Origin: Diplonema papillatum
Lineage: Eukaryota; Euglenozoa; Diplonemea; Diplonemida; Diplonemidae
Length of the DNA: 64,000 nt
Assembly: GCA_030068145.1 (NCBI GenBank)
Contig: JAPJBO010000740.1
Span: 1 to 64,000 of the forward strand
Direction: 5' to 3'
In this document: in pieces, positions 42,651 to 53,901 of the stretch
How the letters are laid out: the number at the start of each line of letters is the position of its first letter
How positions within the stretch are numbered: position 1 is the first letter of the stretch
Notes under the pieces: generated by a model
Databases searched by the model: none
The model's input: only the letters and a program-made list of their open reading frames with translations
What the model was told of the DNA's origin: nothing
Program-made: the position numbers and the translations under genes

Positions 42651-44572
42651 CGCACAAGCAAAGCACCTCGTTCTAGCGAGCATTCGATGTCAGCGAGCCA
42701 CATCTCGGAATGCAAGAAGAACGGCAGGGACTGGTTGCTGGCGAAGGTCACGTCAGAAGGTATCCGAGGAGCGCTGACATTGCTACGCGCGTAAGGAACC
42801 GGGTATCGAGGGGTTTCCACTAAGGCAATATTGTCAGATCATCTCGAAGGACGGACGGGCTGTTCTCGCTGCTCGATGATAGGTGGTGGCTCAGCGGCCG
42901 ACAGACACGAAGTACAGATCTTCGCTGGACAAAGTCTCTTGGTTCTTGGCGGTACACGTGCGAATTCTACTAGGGTTATGAACGAGTCTGCGACCGTATT
43001 CGGCTCTGGAGCCTGCATGCACGTGCGGAGTATATAGCGATGCGCATCATATTGGGTCGACCGAGCGGGGGATGAGCTGGGTGTCAGGCACCCAGCAAGC
43101 TATGGGTGGCCTGACCCCAGGCCACCCCAGTCCCACGTCAGCCAGCTACTCCGGTACAAAGGGTGCGGGGGCTTTGCTGCCGCCAGCTTGACTGCGCGCA
43201 CACGCATGCAGAGCGCCGAAGCAGGTCAGACTGCGGTGAAAGCTAGGCCGGTGACGCGCTTCTCACATCGCCGTATCTGGGAATAATGTCCGTGCCATCT
43301 TACCGTACGTCGCCCTCTGTACCAGTCCAGTATTTTCGCGTGTTCCGCTGCAATTCTCAAAGGACCCCCCGGCTCGCACATTCGCTCCGTACTTCTCCCG
43401 GATCAGCGCCACTCACCGTGACAGACAGGCAGGCAATTGAATTCAGATCCTGGCGATAGGGCCGGCTTAGCTACCGCAGGTGCAGCCACGCCTCGAGGTC
43501 TGAGCGCGGCTAACTCAGCTAGAGGTGCGGTGCACAGAACGAAGCGATGGTTCCATGTGCGGACAGTATGGTGGAGTCCCTCTGGTCATTGAAGTGCGTG
43601 GCCTCCCCCTTTCTCTCTCGTACGTGCAGCCGATGGGTGCATCGACAACATGGAGGCTTGTATTCTGAGATAACCCCGTAGCTGAGCTACCGCGGAACGG
43701 CAGGGCCGTTTTCGCGGCCTTTGGCTGGCTGCTGAGGATTGTTGTGTGGCGGCCTGCGCCAGGACGTTGCCGACATTCTTAGATGTGTTGGTCTTTGGCC
43801 GCTAATCTATCGGAAGCAATGGGCTTCAGCCTCGCACGTATCGCCAGTTCGGATCCCCTTTTCGAATTCATCGCGGTCTTTTCCCTCGTGTGAACGAGCT
43901 CACAACAGTCATCTTACTAACAACAACAACAACAACAAAAATTGTTTTTTTGCAAGGGTCTCCCCTAAAGGTCCGCCTCGATGTGCAGGCCCTAGCTGGG
44001 CAAAAGTGCTCCGAGCAGGAGTCTGCTCTATCTTTAGGTAGCCTCTCAGCGTGGAGACCCTGCTTCGGATTAAAGAAAAAAATCACCAACCAGTCGAAAT
44101 CTCACTTTACGCAAGACACAAACTCACCCGGTTGATGCAAGACCGGCGAAAAGAAAACCGTCATACGACTCCTTTCATACCGCACAAAAGTGCGGACAAA
44201 GTTGGGGCAATCAAACATGCTGCGCTTTCCCTCACTCCCACGGCTTGTTTTTCAATGTGTTTTTAACAACCTGGAGTCAGGTTAACAAAACCGTTGGCAG
44301 CGTTTGGATAATCCATATAAACGATTCCCGGACGTCCAAACAAAGCCAGTGTCTTAAGATAAGCCTGGGTTTCCAAGGGAGTTTCTTCACAAAACGTCGT
44401 GTGAAGTTGTATACGTGCTCCAAGCTGCCTTGAGCATCCGTCTAGTTCTGCTGTAGGCCTACTCCGCCAGAGCCTCCGATACCCCTGTCAACAAACATTC
44501 CTCCTTTCTGTTCTTGTTCCAGGAGGCATTGGTTCGCAGCGGGAGTTTGGGTTAGATTGCAAAGAATCTGGG

Positions 44573-44690
44573 CGATAATCTGCATCACCGGCGTCATGGT
44601 TATATCTCTTCGCAGGTGATGTGTCGTGCTTTCGTCTTCAGCTTGTCTTGATCGTCGCGTTCACGCGCGCGCTCGACTGCTCGTCCAGGT
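44573..44690 (-). pseudogene. 3' relic of the dispersed Cys/Lys-rich gene family
   Basis: Minus strand. Aligns with 53060-53260 (-): shared GCAGATTATCG, AAGCACGACACATC, GACGATCAAGAC and CTGGACGAGCAG. Decayed, 3' end only. Confidence 0.6.
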
Positions 44691-44691
44691 T

Positions 44692-44791
44692 CGGTTGGGT
44701 GTCGATAGCCTAGGTTGGGTGTCGATAGCCTAGGTTGGGTGTCGATAGCCTAGGTTGGGTGTCGATAGCCTAGGTTGGGTGTCGATAGCCT
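44692..44791. repeat. 20-bp tandem repeat, five units
   Basis: Five perfect copies of GGTTGGGTGTCGATAGCCTA directly after the family relic, whose end GGTTCGGTTGGGTGTCG supplies the unit. Confidence 0.95.
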
Positions 44792-47314
44792 ACTTCTTGC
44801 ACAGCATCTGCCGTTCACGCCGATACACTATCCGTGCCCACAGATCTCTGTTTGTGCGCTGGAGGATTTTGCCATTTACCCGTAATTGGATTAATGTTGA
44901 ACCGGGCTCCAAAGCACCTGCTTTGTAGGAAATGCTTGAGGGAGACTGCCAGTTGCGATAGATCAAAGGAGGTAAATGTGCTGTAGCCCACACGAAACAA
45001 AGGTAAATCTGGGTTTAGTGGCGGGCGTAAGCGTTCAACAAAAAAGACCCACTTTGTAGTTGTATTGTTTTCTCCCCTTCTAGCCTCCTTCGAAATGAGC
45101 ACAAGGCAGTCCCTCGAGTATTTTTTGCGACAACCAATTTCTGCTTCCCTGGAGGCAGTATTTGTTACAGCTAAAAAGAACGTTGGCAGCGGTTTAACCA
45201 GAACACATGTAGGTTATATCGCCAAACAAGTTTTGTGTACTTAGTAGAATGGCGTGACCCTGGTACAAGCTCACGCCCTGGGGTTGTTCGCCTGCTCAAA
45301 ACTCAGCTCGATCGCGGGTTCGTCGGCAATGCGGGATGAATGGCACGCTGGTGTCAACGTTTAGTACAAGCTCAGGCGGAATGCTGAGCTGATGTTGTAG
45401 GTCCTGTGCCGCCATACTAAACACTTTGAACGCCTCCGCGTACTTCTGTTTGCAAAGGGCAGATGAAGTCGTCTGAGCCCTCAGCGTGAACCCCTTTCGT
45501 TGCATAAAAACCCGTGCCCAGGCTCAGGGTTGAATCATCTACATAAAGCGGCTGACTGTGGGGGTCGAGCACCGGACACGCTGTTCCAGCGACGGCACCC
45601 GAACCCCGTACACCCGCGCCAGCTCGATGATGGTTTTCTTGGCCAGTCTTTTCTTCCGGTGACAGCTTTGTTCCTAAGTTTTTCGTCAGCCTGCGCTTTC
45701 AGCTCTTTCGCCACGAGCGTGCCTTTTCCTTCGACAGCTCCACTGACTGTACCGCAGCTCCCCTTTTGGGCGCTTCATCCCCTGTTGCAACTGCCAATTT
45801 CTTGCATGGCTGGTGGAATCTACTGCCTTGGTTTAAGCCACTGCCGTCGCACTTCATTCTCGTTTGTCCCACTGCTTCCCCTCCTTGGTCTTTTTGTTCG
45901 ATCGAGAGTATTTACGCAAGGCAGAGCACACACTGCAGCTCTCTCAGTGACCATGTGGACTTTGACAACAGCGGGCTAAAGCTGGAACGGGTTAATGACG
46001 GACCGAGTAAAACCTGGGACACCCCCCCAGTCCAATTACGGTATCTTCAAACTGACCACCGTTTCTTCCGGCACTTCACGAAGAATCACCCAAATTGGAA
46101 TAAAGAGGCAGCGCCACAACGTACTACCGTCTGCCCTTACCAGATAAGTCTCCGAATTTGAAGGGTTGGGCCGTGGCACAAGCCGCCTGACTGGCCACGA
46201 CGACACTGCGTCAGGTGAGCAGCGCCACATTCTTTTTCCATTGCGAGAGGCTTCTCGTGGCGGTCGGTGGCAAGATGCTGCCAAACAATCAAGTCAAGTT
46301 GTGGCGCCGAAGCGATAGATGGTAGCCCGAAGCAGCTGACGAGTTTTTCTGCAGTGTTTCCCAACAGCAGGCCTCCCATCAGCGCGAGGCAAACCATACC
46401 GAACCCGCAAAGTGGGGACTGGTAGTGACAACTCGTCCTGCCTTCGGAGCACGTCTGATTTCGTGGAAGAGTGTCGCGAGCCATTCCGTTCATTCTCCGC
46501 TGTCTGCGTTTAGCCGGCTTCGAAGCCTGCTCTTGAAGTTCTGTTTGCTAAATGACAGTTAGTACTGTTTCTCTTCCAAAGCCTTTTCGCGGCGAGCAGT
46601 AACGTTGCAAATTAGCCACAACCATGCGTGAGAGGCCTCGCTACTTGCTACTTGACGCAGAGCATGCCCATTTCGGGTTTGTCGCTTTGAGTTTCGCACA
46701 GGGTGCTCGACTCCTTAGTTCTCCAAGATGTGAAGTGGCAGGTCGCTGCGACTGGTTTGGGCCTGCCAGCATAGAACCACGTCTTACTGTGTTTCATGCA
46801 AACACAATTATTCGAATCGTACACTCGCCGAACGAAGGAACCGGAAGGGAGGAACGATTTGCAGGGCACATGAAGGCGACCCAGGGCCGTAGCCTTGCTC
46901 ACTCATTCACGAGGACTCATCACAACTTGGCTCACTTGATCAAGAGCTGATGCACACCCATACCAAACGTCAGGAGGGAAAGAGCTTCACTACATTTGCT
47001 GGTTTCGAAACTAGCAAAACCAGCAAACCAGAATAGTAATGCTCACCCCAGCCGGAACGGATTGGAGGAAGCAGCACAAACTTGAAAACTGCACGCCCCA
47101 ACCCACACTCTCGGACTCGGACAAAAGGCCCAAATTTCCGTGAACCGAAAAATAGTTGATCAACAGCAACAAACGCAGTAATAGAGTAACAACATTTCAA
47201 AAAGGCGCCATTTCAAGTTCCTTCCCTGCCAAGCGTTAGCCCAGAGGAAAAACACAGAAGAAGGAGGGAAAAGGGGAAACAGCAGAAGGCAAGCAGCGGA
47301 GAAGACAGGGAAAC

Positions 47315-50300
47315 ATGTCGGCGTTCACGACGCAGCAGCTGTCGGGGCAGAAGGGGTACCGCCAGCGGACCTTCATCGGGAACTGGTCGGAGGACATGCA
47401 GTACCAAGAGGACGAGATGCGCGACTACCTCCGCAAGCGGGACGGTGGCAATCTCCTGAGCCAGCAGATCAAGAAGAAAATCGCCCACCACAAAATACCC
47501 GTCGAACTCCCCTCAGCAGGAGACGGGCTTCTGCACGTCGGCCAGCTGGTGGCACTGCAGAACGGGGACACCGAGGGCCTCCTGAGCGTCGACTTGGACG
47601 ACGTGCTCACGCAGCCGCCGTACAAGAAAATCAGCGTCAGCACCCGGCCGCAGGCGGAGCCGTGCCTGCGGAACACGTGGCTTTTCGAAAAGCTGCCGCA
47701 CCCGGACGACGAGTACTGGGCCGAGAAGGGCGAAGAAGACGTGATCCACTACGGCCAGAAAGTCCGCGTCCGCCTCAACCCGGAGCTCGCCGGCCCGGAT
47801 CAGAAGCCGTACTACCTCACCTCCGAGCGGGTTACGCCCAGCTGCCACAGCCGGGTCACGCAGCAGCAGGAGGTGGCCCTCGCCAACTACGGCACCGCGG
47901 CGCTCGCTTGGACGTTCCTGTACGCCAACCCGGAGTTCCGGTTCGAAATGGAGGGCCAGCCGGTCAAAACGAACGCCGTCACCGTCTTCACGCACTGCCA
48001 GACCGGCCAGTTCCTCGCGTCCCACAAGAAGCCGCTGCTCAACGACTTCGGGGGAGAGTACGAGATCTTCGCCAAGAAGTGTGTCTTTTTCAAATTTAAC
48101 GTCCGCCCCAGAATCCGGGATGTTCGAGTCTCCGATTTTGTGCCGTTTTCCACAGTTTACCGGAATTTTTCAGGCATGCAGATGATCAGCATGAGGTTCA
48201 CACCGTGCTACCCCCCCCAGGCATCTTGTTAAGAACCATCCATCCATCCATCAGCCGGCTGACCCCCCCCCCCCCCCCCCCCCTCAGGCTATTTTCACTG
48301 TGGAGGGGGGAGACGCTACCTGTCACACTCTAAGGTGGTCACCACGGTGGGCGGTCAGAAAAAAAAAATTTTTTTTTTGCCCCAAATACCCCAAATACCA
48401 CACTTTGGAAAAATTTTGTGGGCCCACTTTTGGCAGGGAATTTTGACCATTTCACCTTAGAGAATTTGACCACCCAGCCTCCAAGGCAACTGCACTGTAG
48501 AGGGGGGGGGGGGGGGGGGGTCTGGTTTATCCGGCCATCCGGCCAAAGTGGCTGATCCTTAACAAGAGCGCTGACCCCCCCCCCCCCCCCCCTTCATCGG
48601 GCTTCCCCCCTGTAGACTACTGCACAGTAGGACTGGACCTGGGTCTGGCTTGCTGCACTCTGGCAGTCTCTGCTAACAATGCTGGTAGACTTGTATCGTA
48701 GTGCCTGGGGGAAAACCCGACGCACCACAAACAATCCTTTTCATTTCCGGGTCCATTTCTCGCATCGGAGCTGATCGCGAGCAGGAATTCGAAAAAAGTC
48801 TGCCACGTGGAGTCACGGTGGACCAGCCAAGAAATGTCACCAGCCAGGGATCGATTCCTGTCCTTCCCACTGCAAACCTGGTGCGGTTTCCACGCCCGGT
48901 GCCTGCATCTTGTAAGGACCCTCGAACCACGCACATACTGGATGGTCCCTGGTCTATTTTTCACGGATCTCTCCATCAGAGCTGATCGCGAGCAAAAAGT
49001 CGTCGAAAAAGATCTGCTACGCGGACCAGCAACAGAATGCCACCAGCCAGGGGATCGATACCGTCCGTGTTAAATGCACACCTGGTCAGGCTGGTGGTTT
49101 CTACGCCCGGTGCCCTGCAAATTGTAAAAACTACTGACCACGCACATAGTTTCTCGTCTCCGGGTCTATTTTTCACGGATCTCTTCATCGCAAGCAAAAA
49201 TTCGTCGAAAAAGGTCTGCTACATGGACCAGCGAGAAAATGTCACCAACCAGGAAATCGATACCCATTATGTGTGTGCACACGGCCCGGAGAGGGCGGGG
49301 GGGGGGTACCACAAGGGTACCTGTAAATCCAGGGTCTCCGGGGCCCGGGCCCCGGGCCCCGGGCCCCGGGTTAGCGATAGGGTCCAGGCCCACGGTAATC
49401 ACGCCATCCAAGGATGGAATCTTCAATATTGCAGCTTCCACAACAAGCGGAGAGCAAGCCGAGAGAAAATCAAGAAATAAACTTGATAAAATTTGATAAA
49501 AAAAGCTCACAGTCGTGCATTTACCATAGGGGCTGAGCGGGCGGAGGCTCTAAGGTGAAATGGTCAAAATGCCCTGGGAAAAATGTGGGACAAAAACTTT
49601 CCGAAATGCGGGTTTTTAGGGATTCCGGCCCAAAAAAAAATTTTTTTTTTCAACGCCCACCTTGCCACCTGTGACCTTGGGTGGCTGAGCCGTGGTACCC
49701 TTTAGGCAGCCAGCTAGACCTGCCAGAACCTGAAAACCTCCTACAGGTTTCGTGGCTGTGTCGAAAAATACATTCCGAGGACGTTTTTGAACGCTTTTGA
49801 ATCCGTTGAGCTCAAGGACAGTCTGGGGCCCTGGAATGGAATTGTAAACGAATTGCATCTCGTACCAGAGAGTTTTTCCTTTGGTAATCGTTCAGGGCCA
49901 AAAACCCTGGATAATTTTCCAGGGCCCGGGCCCCGGATTACAGGTACCCCTGGGGTACCAGGGGGGGTTTGGGCGACTCTGAAAACGAGAATGAGGCAGA
50001 AACTCTGGTTTCGTCGCAATTTTTTTGCATTTTTGGGTACCTACCTGAGGTTTTCTGACGAAAAAGACGTGAACATATTTTCAGTCGTCTGGGCAGCTAT
50101 TTTAGCTATTTTTAGCTATAAATAGCTAAAAATAGCTAGCTGGCCAAATAGCTAGCTAAGTCTCACACTGCTCGGGGGGACAACCGGATCGTGATCACGG
50201 GTCCCCCTCGCGTTCTGTTCTTCTTTTAGGCTGCTGCCGGCCTGGTGTAGTGACACCAGGCACTGGGGACAGACCCAACCGTCCTCGGACAAGTGTTCGA

Positions 50301-51896
50301 GGAACAGGGGCGCGACCTCCTTCGGCAGCGATGCCTTCAGGCATGACGGGAACCCCCGTTTGCCGCACCGGGCGCAGAAGGCAGGGTCTTGCCACAGTCG
50401 ACGCAGCAGTCCACGTCCTCGTCGGCGGCCTCCCAACCGTCGGGGGCAAGGACGACCTCGATGGGAGACCAGTCGACAGCCTTCAGGTCAATCGCCATCT
50501 GCACGAGCAATATATTTCGAGACTGGAGGTCCTATGAACATGCAATGTGAATAGCCTCTATTCGAGCCAACCCGGCTTTTCTTGCAACAATTATGAAACC
50601 GTATTGTTTTTGGACTGGATAATATCGCGGATATAACTTTTATCCCGCCTGCCAGTAGGCAGGGGCGTGGCAGAGTGAGCGGGTGACGGCCTTCAGGCCA
50701 GTAGGCCTGGGTTCGAATCCCGCCCTTGACATTTTCCGGTCGAAGATTGTTTTCGAGGTTTGTTGCGTTTCGGGGTCAAATGTGCCCGAAAATTGCGTTT
50801 TTGCCGGAGTTTCTCAGTATCTCGCGGTATTTGAGCTTGCCATCACAGGCCAAACTTGCTACGAGAACCGAACTTTGCTTCACCAGAACTCAGCTTCGCG
50901 CGATTTTTGCTTCGTCCGAACTCAGCTGCCCCCGTACCAGAATTTAGCATCGCCCGAACTTTGCAGCGCCCGAACTTTGCTTCGCCAGAACTTAGCTTCG
51001 CCCGAGCGTTGCTTCGCCCGAACTCAGCTGCGCCCGAACTTTGCTTCACCAGAACTTAGCTCCGCCCGAACTTAGCATCACTCGAACTTATTATCGTCCG
51101 AACTGAGCTTCACCAGAACTTAGCTGCGCCCGAACTTTTGCTTCGCCGGGGGGCGGCGGGGGGGGCGCCCACCCGGGTACCAGCGCCAAACTTTTCCCGC
51201 ACTCGGTGGGTCGGGGGGGGTCCGGGGGGGGTGTCCCCCCCCGGGCACGAGCACCGACCTTGGCTTCACCCGGACTTTACCACCCTGGCCGAACTTCGCT
51301 TCGTGCCCGAACTGTTTTTTAGTACCAGCGCAGCCTGAGCGCTTAGCAACGCCCGAACTTAGCATCACTCGAACTTAGCTTCACCAGCATTGCCCGAACT
51401 TAGCTTCGCCCGAACTTTACTGTTCCCCGAACTTTAACTGCTGCCTCCAGTCTCGCCACGCGCCGGCCTTAGCCGAGCGCACTTAATTTTTGTTTGTGCG
51501 ATTTAACCTACATGTGTTCTGCGTAACTCTCATTTGTCTTTTTCGTAGTGACAACGAAAGAGAACGCTGGCAGCGTGGTTGGGAGAAGATTACCTCCCCC
51601 GGCACGTACAAACAAACACACGCCTATTCTTTTTCGGATGCCTGCATCCAAGCATTATTGAAGTGGTTGGTCGAGTCTTGTAGCAGCTGTGTTATGCGTT
51701 TTTTTTGACGAGACGTTGGGTCGGTACCTTGCAAAATCCACGCAGTTTTCAAAAGAAAGAGGCCGCAGTTTCATCTTACTAGTATAATTACTTCACCCAC
51801 AGGCTCTACGGCGTCCAAGGTAAGAACAACGAAGTTCGTCCCGAGGCACCTTTTAACCATTGGGTCATGGTCACGGGGCTCCACGTTAACGAATAA
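47315..51896 (+). CDS. CFAP161: Cilia- and flagella-associated protein 161, two exons
   Basis: Microtubule inner protein of ciliary doublet microtubules, so the organism builds motile cilia at some stage. Exon 1 is 47315-48078. Exon 2 is 51803-51896, only 94 bp and easy to miss. The donor is AA|GTGTGT, the acceptor is CACCCACAG|G, and they join in phase 2 as AA|G. The protein is 285 aa against about 300 in human. Landmarks: FIGNWSEDMQYQEDEMRDYL (family: RIGNWNEDVYLEEELMKDFL), KRDGGNLL, DGLLHVGQLVALQN, RNTW-type LRNTWLFEK, VHYG-like VIHYGQKVRVRL, QQEVALANYGTAALAWTFLY, RFEMEGQPVKTN, THCQTGQFLASH and, in exon 2, RPEAPFNHWVMVTG, matching the family's EKPRNHWMLVTG. The 3.7-kb intron is packed with repeats. 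The gene appears intact. Confidence 0.93.
48225..48600 (-). repeat. Poly-C/poly-G repeat, long form
   Basis: Contains C runs of about 22 at 48265-48286 and 18 at 48574-48592, and a G run of about 20 at 48504-48524. Its outer parts are the inverse of 29637-29725. The middle has the block AATTTTGACCATTTCACCTTAG, which recurs inverted at 49550-49600. The G runs could form quadruplexes. In the CFAP161 intron. Confidence 0.85.
48722..49295. repeat. ~212-bp degenerate tandem repeat, about 2.5 units
   Basis: Units begin CTGATCGCGAGCA at 48769 and 48980, with a third starting near 49185 at CATCGCAAGCA. Each has RAATGYCACCARCCAGG, TCGATWCC, CCACGC and CTATTTTTCACGGATCTCT. They are diverged about 25 percent. 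In the CFAP161 intron. 49345-49372 is a GGGCCCC run and 50090-50160 is a TAGCTATTTTTAGCTA-type palindrome. Confidence 0.75.
50152..50498 (-). pseudogene. Cys-rich zinc-ribbon-like coding relic
   Basis: Antisense within the CFAP161 intron. It starts MAIDLKAVDWSPIEVVLAP and DGWEAADEDVDCCVDCGKTL, then, after a shift of frame near 50385, reads FCARCGKRGFPSC, PLFLEHLSEDGWVCPQCLVS. The CxxC pairs suggest a small zinc-binding protein. It is not a family I recognise, and the frame change makes it a likely pseudogene. Confidence 0.45.
50661..50730 (+). repeat. tRNA-like sequence, probable SINE head
   Basis: A-box-like TGGCAGAGTGAGCGG at 50668-50682 and a perfect B box GGTTCGAATCC at 50710-50720, spaced as in tRNAs. 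The anticodon arm does not fold canonically (GGCC-TTCA-GGCC hairpin) and the acceptor ends do not pair cleanly. So it is more likely a tRNA-derived SINE promoter or tRNA pseudogene than a working tRNA. Confidence 0.45.
50865..51440. repeat. 16-bp minisatellite (GCTTCGCCCGAACTTA), interrupted
   Basis: About 25 diverged units of GCTTCGCCCGAACTTA or GCTTCACCAGAACTTA, broken at about 51146-51245 by a G/C-homopolymer-rich insert. In the CFAP161 intron, ending 360 bp before exon 2. Confidence 0.9.
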
Positions 51897-53901
51897 TAAG
51901 CGCCTCGATGGTTACGGGATCGTCACATGGTTGGGCATCCACGAGACATTCGAAGTCCAGCTGTGCTTTGTGTGAGGTGCCCGAGGACCTTTCTGTGAAA
52001 TTGTTGCAGGAGAGCTCTGGAAATGATGGGACCCTCTGCCCCAACTTCGGGGCCGAATCCGAATCCTCGCAAGCTTTCGCTACAAATCTCAACACGCGCC
52101 TGCGTTGTCCCCGCAGGCCCCTCCACCGGCACGCCAATGACGATCGAAGTGGGGAACCTGTCAAATAGTCGGTCCGAAGACATGCGTTGCTCGCGTCAAG
52201 GAACACGTGGCACCGGTTCCGGTTCCAGCAGTCTTGGCTTGGTGAGCAGCCGACTGGGGGCTACAGCCCTTGCTCCAACTTCCATGCGAGTTGCAAGGAA
52301 ACTGCTTCTCAGAACGGAAACAAACAACGCATTTTCTGTTTCGATATTGTGAATTCAATCTAGAGGGCTGCTTGATGTTTTCCTCAATTTCTCTCTTCAC
52401 ACGCAAGACGTGAAGAGCGAGGCATGCCCAACAATTCATCCGTTGCACGACCAGGGTCAGCATTTCGTGTCGGTTTCAGCTGTAGATGAGCACTGTCATC
52501 GTCCTCCCCGCACCGGCTACTGGCATCTCACTCTCAGATCTTGCGAGGTCGGGTAAAGAAAGAAGGGTTCAACAGCCCAGCAACAGTTTCATCTGCTGCT
52601 GCTGCGAATGAAAAGTACTAACTGGTCGGCTGCAATGCCAATCCATTCAACAGGCGCCGCTCACGCTGGATGCCTTGTGTGTCTCCGTTATTGGTTTCCT
52701 CTGTCTGTCCGCCATTCTTCATGCTTCCCTTCTCATTCAGCTGGCACTGCATCACATGCAAGAAGGCCCGGAATAAATTGGGAGCCCCGCGGGTAGCACC
52801 CGAGCGCCATCCACAGCACTTTCAACCTGAGCCAGGACCTTAACCCGAAATGACATCCCGCCGTGTCCTGTAAGCCAATCCTCTTGCGCCAAGTTACGGA
52901 TCCAGTTTGCCGACTACATTGTTTTTCCCGCCAGAGACGTCAGAGCTCGTGCGAAGTGCGTGACTGCGAAATACCGAAACCTCACCCTCAGGATAGCAAG
53001 AAATGCACTGATGCGCGGACTGGCAGAGTGCCGCGATCCACGGTACGTTCGAGTTAGAATGAAAAGAACCTGTGCCGATAATCTGCATCGCCAGCGTCGC
53101 CGTTATCGAAGATGTGTCATGCTTTCGCCTGTTCCGCTCGTCTTGATCGTCGCGTTCAGGCGCGCGTTTGGTACTTCGCTTCTCCTTCGATTGCTCGTCC
53201 AGGTTCATCGGTTCCGCGTCGTCCTTCCTTGGCGGCGGAGAGCCGGGATCCACGAGGTACGTTTCAGGTTAGTGTGAGTTTATCAAGGCAGCCCGTACAA
53301 AGACCAGTCACAGTCAACGCCGCGTAGGTGCGGGCTTTTGATATTAACCACATACGGACGAACGACGCATATATGCGTCGTTTAATACAAGGTTATTCCT
53401 GTCAGCAAGTTCGAAGCCAAGTACTCATCGAAAGTGGTCGTCGTTTGCTTTATTGGAAAGATATGGCACAGGGCTTTCAAATGCGACCTTCGTCGGGCAG
53501 AAAAATCGACCCTGGCTGAGGGTGGATGCCGCTGCGAAAACGGGGGCGCAGTCAAAAAGTGGGGGTTTTCATCATATTTCAAACCCCCGATTGCAAAATC
53601 TGGAAGCACCCAGAGGGTGTCGGTGGTACGAAGGTGCAGTTGCCCGCATCCAACCGGCAATCAGCTCGCATCGGGGGAGGTGACCCACCTGGACAAGTGT
53701 CCTGCTGCCCCACGAGGTAGGTACGGATGCATGCGCCGAAAAGCAAAGGTTACACGCCCGCGAATAAAATCTTCTATCAGGTTCTCGACCGAATTTTCCC
53801 CAGCTTGGGGTATAAGGGTGCCAATTTATCTTGAGGAGGGAACGCAAAGGACGTCACACCCAAATCGACAGGGCAAAATCCCCCGTTTTGAAAGCGATAA
53901 A
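51897..53901. other. Intergenic, no gene recognised
   Basis: 3' flank of CFAP161, then unassigned sequence. A relic of the dispersed family lies at 53060-53260. The stretch 53434-53901 is open in frame with the next gene and could be its 5' leader. Confidence 0.5.
53060..53260 (-). pseudogene. 3' relic of the dispersed Cys/Lys-rich gene family
   Basis: Minus strand reads MNLDEQSKEKRSTKRAPERD, DQDERNRRKHDTSS, then TGCAGATTATCGGCACAG. This parallels KRAPETNSTRGKKRPKHDTT and its 3' flank at 10030-10140. Best-preserved frame among the relics, but no upstream Cys-rich part is seen. Confidence 0.55.

Larger units (their letters stand above)
42651..47314. other. Intergenic, no complete gene recognised
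   Basis: 42838-42880 (ATCTCGAAGGACGGACGGGC then TGTTCTCGCTG) resembles the HRD-to-DFG stretch of the kinase just upstream and may be a short relic. Otherwise only scattered short frames. A satellite and a dispersed-family relic are listed separately. Confidence 0.5.
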
